DNA of 21,226 nucleotides from Schizochytrium sp. CCTCC M209059 (taxonomy: Eukaryota > Sar > Bigyra > Thraustochytrida > Thraustochytriidae), in NCBI GenBank assembly GCA_000818945.1, contig KN805432.1, forward strand, positions 1 to 21,226, read 5' to 3'. This document shows, piece after piece, positions 17,279 through 21,226 of this stretch. A program made the translations under genes and the position numbers. The notes beneath the pieces are model-generated. The model was not told the DNA's origin and ran no database searches. It saw only the letters and a list, made by a program, of their open reading frames with translations. Position 1 is the first letter of the stretch; each line of letters begins with the position of its first letter.

Positions 17279-18952
17279 TCAAGTCTGCAACGAGTCTCCA
17301 ACGCTATAAACTCGCATGAAGGCGCGCATATTTTGCATCTGAAGTGCAGAATACTCGATCCGCTCGCCATCAATGGCGATAATCCCCTTTTGCCTTCCAC
17401 CCCGACGGTCGAGCATTGGCTCAAGACGATACGCCTGAGTCGGCGTCATCTCGCAATAGGCGGGATGTCGGCCGGAATCGAGACCCAGAAGGAAGCGAAC
17501 AAACTTGAAGCGCGACATTTTGCCCTGCGGCCCTTCGTCGCGGATATAATTTAGCTGAATGAGACCGTCCGAAACACGCGAGTCCCGAGCAACAAGCTGG
17601 TCTCCACTCATCCATGGCACGTTGCAGTTCCACATGCTCCAAAACTTGCCTTCGCATGTTTCCCAATGGGCTGGCAATGGCGATCCCGGAGGAGGCACCA
17701 GACTGAGGTGCGGAGTCTCTGCAGCCGCATTTGCAATGAGCTCTGCATGCTCGTCCCAGTACGGTTCGCCGGCAGTTCGCGAAACCGCGTCGAGGTCTTG
17801 CGGTGTGCGCGGTATAGGGTGTGCTGTCGTGCAAGGCAAATACGAAAGGCGCCCCTTGTACTTGCGCGTGAAAATGACTCGTTTCAGACCCTCAAGCTGA
17901 AATCTAAAGTCGCCGAGGAAACGCATGTACTCGGAGTCAATATCGATGTCCGCAATCATCGCCCACTCAAGAGAGAGGAAAGAATAGACACGACGCACAG
18001 AGATGTTCTGATCGTCGCCTTCCAACGCGGTGTCAGCGTCGGTATTGTAAATGTCGACAGCAGCCACATCAAGCGACTCGGTGTTGCCTTGGGCGATGAG
18101 AAAAGCAGATGATTCCGCGTTGTGCGCCAGTTTTGCCTCGTCGTTGAGTGACTTGGCTAGCCCATTGCCTGAGCCCCCGGGCAGAATGCCGACTGTGAGA
18201 GTTTGCATGCAGCGCGCCCAGTCAGACCGTTGCATCAAGCCTTGCAGCACCTCATACACGAGGCCATCCCCACTGACCGCAACAATGCCCTTGTACGCTG
18301 CACAAAGGTCTTGATGATCTCGGGTAAGCTCAAAGGCATGATTGGCGCGCTCTGTCACGACCACCTCGACCTTGTGGCCTGCGTCTTTGCATATAATAGT
18401 CTTACCATGCTTGCGCCAAATAGATTTCGCGAGTCCAGGCCCAGAATGCGGATTGATCAACACCAGCAAAGGGAGATCATCTCGGGAATCTGTCCGTCCC
18501 AGCAAATGCATGGCGGCCGCGTGCCATTCGCTTGCAAGCGCTTGATTTTCAGCTTCAAGTTTTACCTCTTTTCTGCGCAGTTTTCGATTCTTTGCAACAT
18601 TTCCGGAACCAAGTTGGTGTCGACCCTTTTTCCGCAGCGTCGGGAGCCAGGACCCAGGAGCGCGGGCCTCATAGCCTACAAATCGCAGCACGGGTCCGCT
18701 TTTATGGACGCCCACAAGAGCTTTTGCAGGAATGCAAAGTTCCGTATGCTCGTACGAGTACAAACCTTTCCTTGCGTCCAGCGCAAGGTCTCGAACACGA
18801 TGCTGCTTTTGTGCATGCCATATCCATTCGCCCGAGTTCACGTCTGCGACTCCATCTTGATCCGAACCGCAAAGTTTTACATCGCTCCCAGGCGACACCG
18901 CGCACGCGACGTCTTCGACTCCCGCGTTTGCCTGCCACTTCACGCGCGGCAT
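17279..18952 (-). CDS. Sphingosine-kinase-type lipid kinase (DAGK catalytic fold)
   Basis: A 557-residue single-exon protein. The catalytic domain (from ~158) has the family motifs in order: LVLINPHSGPG (164-174, nucleotide loop), VAVSGDGL (224-231, catalytic Asp 229), GILPGGSGNGLAKSL (255-269), the sphingosine-kinase block SLEWAMIADIDIDSEYMRFLGD (327-348) and a late IDGE (527-530). It would phosphorylate sphingoid bases (to sphingosine-1-phosphate) or a related lipid at membranes. The block after LEWAMIADID favours sphingosine kinase over diacylglycerol kinase. The N-terminal ~110 residues look like a PH-like beta domain; a basic helix follows (LRKKGRHQ...NRKLRRKEVKLEAEN). ATG 18952 is the first in-frame Met; the frame runs further upstream without ATG. 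Exact substrate is unproven. Confidence 0.88.
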   Translation of the reverse strand: MPRVKWQANAGVEDVACAVSPGSDVKLCGSDQDGVADVNSGEWIWHAQKQHRVRDLALDARKGLYSYEHTELCIPAKALVGVHKSGPVLRFVGYEARAPGSWLPTLRKKGRHQLGSGNVAKNRKLRRKEVKLEAENQALASEWHAAAMHLLGRTDSRDDLPLLVLINPHSGPGLAKSIWRKHGKTIICKDAGHKVEVVVTERANHAFELTRDHQDLCAAYKGIVAVSGDGLVYEVLQGLMQRSDWARCMQTLTVGILPGGSGNGLAKSLNDEAKLAHNAESSAFLIAQGNTESLDVAAVDIYNTDADTALEGDDQNISVRRVYSFLSLEWAMIADIDIDSEYMRFLGDFRFQLEGLKRVIFTRKYKGRLSYLPCTTAHPIPRTPQDLDAVSRTAGEPYWDEHAELIANAAAETPHLSLVPPPGSPLPAHWETCEGKFWSMWNCNVPWMSGDQLVARDSRVSDGLIQLNYIRDEGPQGKMSRFKFVRFLLGLDSGRHPAYCEMTPTQAYRLEPMLDRRGGRQKGIIAIDGERIEYSALQMQNMRAFMRVYSVGDSLQT

Positions 18953-19707
18953 CGTAATAGAGCCCTTACGCCACCCCCACCAAAGCGAGAGCGTGCTTGT
19001 CCACACGCGCTGACGTTGAGCTTGAACGCAAGACAGCAGGCAAGCGAGCAAGCCAGCAAAAATGTCGCCACCGCCACCGCTCCCGTTGCTGCCGCTGCCG
19101 CCTTGGCCTCGGGACTGCGTTACGTGCCAGGTCTGCTGGCGAGGAAGTACCTATTGACGCAGAAAAGAAGGTGACGATGACAAGACAAGCTTGGACCACG
19201 CGTCTACGCCGAACGACGCGTGACACTGGCACGGCAGAAGAGACGGACATTTCCTCGCTCCTTTATCCTAATTGGCGCAAAGTTTCCTTGACTCCGAGCT
19301 AGACTACTGGCTGCTCGTCCATCGCGAGAGGCCGTGATGACGGTGCTTTTCGTGGTAGGCTAGTATACTACTATGTATATACGTACGTACGTACACTGCT
19401 TTGGACAGCAGCGTCTCACATTTGAGCGACCAGCAGTCAGAAACGTTGTCCTCTCGCTGCGATCCGCAAAGATGAAAGAACTGCAAGGCGTAATGAGGGT
19501 CAATGATGGAGAGCAAGGCATCGCAATCGCACCGCTCAGAAAATGAGCCTTGGTTGTGAAAGGAGGATCTGGTCTCTCTATTCTCACAGGCAGCCTCGCA
19601 AGGCAGACACTTTGGCAAGCAGACCCAAACCAGACAGACAGCGCGACCCAGCGAGCAAGGTCCGCATTCGGCAGCAGCACGCGCAAAGCAGCCAAGGGCC
19701 GAGTGAG
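18953..19707. other. Divergent promoter region
   Basis: 755 bp between the lipid kinase (-) and the single-TM protein (+). A TACGTA-rich patch (GTATATACGTACGTACGTAC, 19375-19394) stands out. ATG 19543 could extend the downstream protein by 55 basic residues, and TCTCTATTCTCACAG (19574-19588) resembles a splice acceptor, so a leader intron is possible. Confidence 0.45.
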
Positions 19708-20634
19708 ATGATGGAGGCCGCGGTTGCGCGGCTCGAGACATGGTCGAGGACAGTCTTTGGCCTGGACCAGGACCAACCTGGACGGACGGGCATGACCACG
19801 CTGGCACTCGGTCTCCTGGGGCTCGTCGTGCTTGGAGCGCTTGCGAGGAGCGCGTGGACGCGCGGTTCGGGCGCGAGCCAATCCCTGAACGGTAGCGCAG
19901 GTGTCTCGCAGCAAAATACTGCGAAACGGACGCCGGGCAAGCCTATCGCGCAGGGCAGCGTGTCGAGTGAGGTTGCTGAACATGTGCCCTCCAACGAAGC
20001 TGCGAGCGACTTCTTGCGCAATCTGCGTGCGGGAGCTATCCATATCGTCTCAGTCCAAAGCGGCGCGAGACAGCTGGGCCAAGCTTCTGTTGCCATGAAA
20101 GCGCTCGTGAACGAGCCAGATCCCGTCAGCAAGGATACTGCGATCCGTGTCGCTGCCGCCATGCAGGATCTCGTGCTCAAGGCCTGGCAGGAATACGAGC
20201 CCGACACGAGTAGTCTCCCCCAGACACTGGGAGCCCGAGTCGTGGAGCTCTTGACGGTCTCGCCGACAATGGATGTGCTTCTCGACGCGCACATCATGCC
20301 ACCCTCCATGAGTCAGCCAGCCTACACGCTTGTTGTCGCGCGTGGCGAGGTGCGTTGTATCACAGAAGGCTTCGTCGGGAGCCCTTTGCTTGGGCCTGCG
20401 GACCCGAATCGAAAGTACACTACGCAGCGCTTGCGACTCCTGTCATCAAACGTGCTCGATGTCACCTCCTCGAGCACATCTCGGGAATTAAAGCTCGAAT
20501 ACTGTATCATGGCCACCCAAGCCAAAAAGTCTTTAGACATTCTCACGGGTACGCACGCCGCTTTGCGCGAACTTTGCGGGATCCAGCACACCATCACGTC
20601 ATCGACCTGGCAAGACTTTCTGCTGTCTTCCTAG
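19708..20634 (+). CDS. Single-pass membrane protein of unknown family
   Basis: From ATG 19708 the product is 308 residues (MMEAAVARLETWSRTVFG...). One hydrophobic segment at about 29-47 (MTTLALGLLGLVVLGALA) looks like a signal anchor, followed by a Ser/Gln-rich linker and a soluble helical domain (about 85-308). No catalytic motif is recognised. An in-frame ATG at 19543 would add 55 Arg/Gln-rich residues; I prefer 19708 because the extension is compositionally unlike protein and a likely splice acceptor sits within it. The gene shares its promoter region with the divergent lipid kinase. Confidence 0.6.
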   Translation: MMEAAVARLETWSRTVFGLDQDQPGRTGMTTLALGLLGLVVLGALARSAWTRGSGASQSLNGSAGVSQQNTAKRTPGKPIAQGSVSSEVAEHVPSNEAASDFLRNLRAGAIHIVSVQSGARQLGQASVAMKALVNEPDPVSKDTAIRVAAAMQDLVLKAWQEYEPDTSSLPQTLGARVVELLTVSPTMDVLLDAHIMPPSMSQPAYTLVVARGEVRCITEGFVGSPLLGPADPNRKYTTQRLRLLSSNVLDVTSSSTSRELKLEYCIMATQAKKSLDILTGTHAALRELCGIQHTITSSTWQDFLLSS

Positions 20635-20675
20635 ATTCGAACAATTCAGCCTCCACCATCACCACCATCATGGTT

Positions 20676-20680
<5 letters not shown>

Positions 20681-20710
<30 letters not shown>
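20681..20710 (+). repeat. (TC)15 microsatellite
   Basis: Thirty perfect bases of TC in the 3' flank, 47 bp after the stop of the single-TM gene. Confidence 0.95.
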
Positions 20711-20714
<4 letters not shown>

Positions 20715-20720
20715 CCAGCC

Positions 20721-20735
20721 AGCTAGCTAGCTAGC
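20721..20735. repeat. AGCT tetranucleotide repeat
   Basis: AGCTAGCTAGCTAGC, self-complementary, directly after the TC repeat. Confidence 0.85.
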
Positions 20736-20912
20736 CAAACAGTCCATCGTCATCATTAACATGAACATCATCGTCATCATCATCACCAACATCATCATCT
20801 GTGTATATACGTACATACATAATTGCGATCTTTTTGCCTCGAAATTGCTGCAGTCCATGAGCTCCTTTCGCCCTCAACATTTTAAGGCGGGTTTTCCGGG
20901 GTAGAAGGCGGG

Positions 20913-21005
20913 ATGGGACTTCCTGCGCGCGGCGCGTGGAGGCGGCGCTTTAAGGTGGGCGTGGCGTGCGCGGCGAGGCGGCAAAAACCGAGGGCGGCCG
21001 TTTAG
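20913..21005 (+). other. Possible upstream ORF, 30 codons
   Basis: ATG 20913 to TAG 21003-21005, Arg/Ala-rich, 82 bp before ATG 21088. Both ATGs lie in the same decamer AGGCGGGATG. If transcribed in the leader it could modulate translation; the transcription start is unknown. Confidence 0.25.
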
Positions 21006-21038
21006 GCGACTTGCGGGGCGCGGATAGGCGACTTGCGG
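21003..21038 (+). repeat. 14-bp direct repeat in promoter/leader
   Basis: TAGGCGACTTGCGG occurs at 21003-21016 and 21025-21038, with starts 22 bp apart (about two helical turns), 50-85 bp before ATG 21088. Possible tandem factor-binding site. Confidence 0.6.
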
Positions 21039-21087
21039 CGCGGTCTGCGGCAGTGCGCGCGCGGCGGCGCAAGTGCAGCCAGGCGGG

Positions 21088-21226
21088 ATGCAAAATCCTG
21101 ACGACGAGAAGCGCCGCGCTCGCAGCGCGCGCGCGGGAGCGATGTACGGGCAGGGCGCGGGCGGATCGGGCGGCGGCGGCGGCGGCGGCGGCGCGCAGGG
21201 CGCTGGGAGCGGCGGCGGCGCAGGAG
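21088..21226 (+). CDS. Start of a Gly-rich protein, 3'-truncated by the window edge
   Basis: From ATG 21088 the frame stays open to the right edge: MQNPDDEKRRARSARAGAMY, then GQGAGGS and a nine-Gly run (GGC repeats), then AQGAGSGGGAG. An acidic-basic start followed by a Gly-rich disordered stretch is common in RNA-binding and regulatory proteins, but nothing identifies the family. The start is the first ATG after the GC-rich promoter. Confidence 0.55.
   Translation, partial: MQNPDDEKRRARSARAGAMYGQGAGGSGGGGGGGGAQGAGSGGGAG

Larger units (their letters stand above)
20635..21087. other. Intergenic: microsatellites, then GC-rich promoter
   Basis: The first half is the 3' flank of the single-TM gene, with (TC)15 and CTAG and ATC repeats. 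From about 20880 it turns GC-rich and contains two TTTAAGGYGGG elements (20881-20891, 20949-20959), a 14-bp direct repeat and a 30-codon upstream frame. This looks like the promoter and leader of the gene starting at 21088. Confidence 0.55.

Overview
This is eukaryotic nuclear DNA, not bacterial. Most genes are intact and widely spaced, several have GT-AG introns of about 50-190 bp (one with a clear CTAAC branch site), codons are mixed to GC-rich, and the products include a mitochondrial carrier, a COPI-associated/Tvp15-like Golgi membrane protein and a sphingosine-kinase-type lipid kinase. The compact, intron-poor layout suits a unicellular protist; a stramenopile such as a labyrinthulid/thraustochytrid is my guess, not something the window proves.

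Left end (1-3194) looks different from the rest. It holds the 3' part of an atypical kinase-like gene (2-961, +), a small gene split by one frameshift (1057-1592, -), and about 1.5 kb of wandering, protein-like reading frames with stops (1711-3194, +) that I read as one decayed gene. The compact convergent/divergent layout and decay could mean a degraded foreign or viral insertion, but no hallmark viral gene is visible.

Middle (3507-12527): a four-TM Tvp15-like protein (3507-4253, +); a large acidic nuclear protein in three exons with what looks like a split C2H2 zinc finger (4663-7762, +); a PTP-fold phosphatase in two exons (7756-8948, -) whose coding end overlaps the preceding gene by 7 bp; a four-TM protein in three exons (10071-10908, +); directly after its stop codon a second small two-exon reading frame (10909-11402, +); and a mitochondrial carrier of the oxaloacetate/SLC25A34-35 type in two exons (11433-12527, +).

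Right end (12990-21226): a small helical protein with an optional last intron (-), a SAM-like plus tandem Tudor/KOW-like protein (15110-16114, -), a sphingosine/diacylglycerol-type lipid kinase (17279-18952, -), a single-TM unknown protein (19708-20634, +), and the first 46 codons of a Gly-rich protein running off the right edge (21088-21226, +).

The genes do not form one pathway; the intact part looks like ordinary housekeeping and signalling genes. The main points of interest are the decayed left region, the TAG-ATG gene junction, the overlapping convergent genes, the split zinc finger and the stop codon hidden in a splice donor. I saw no tRNA, rRNA, CRISPR array or complete transposon.
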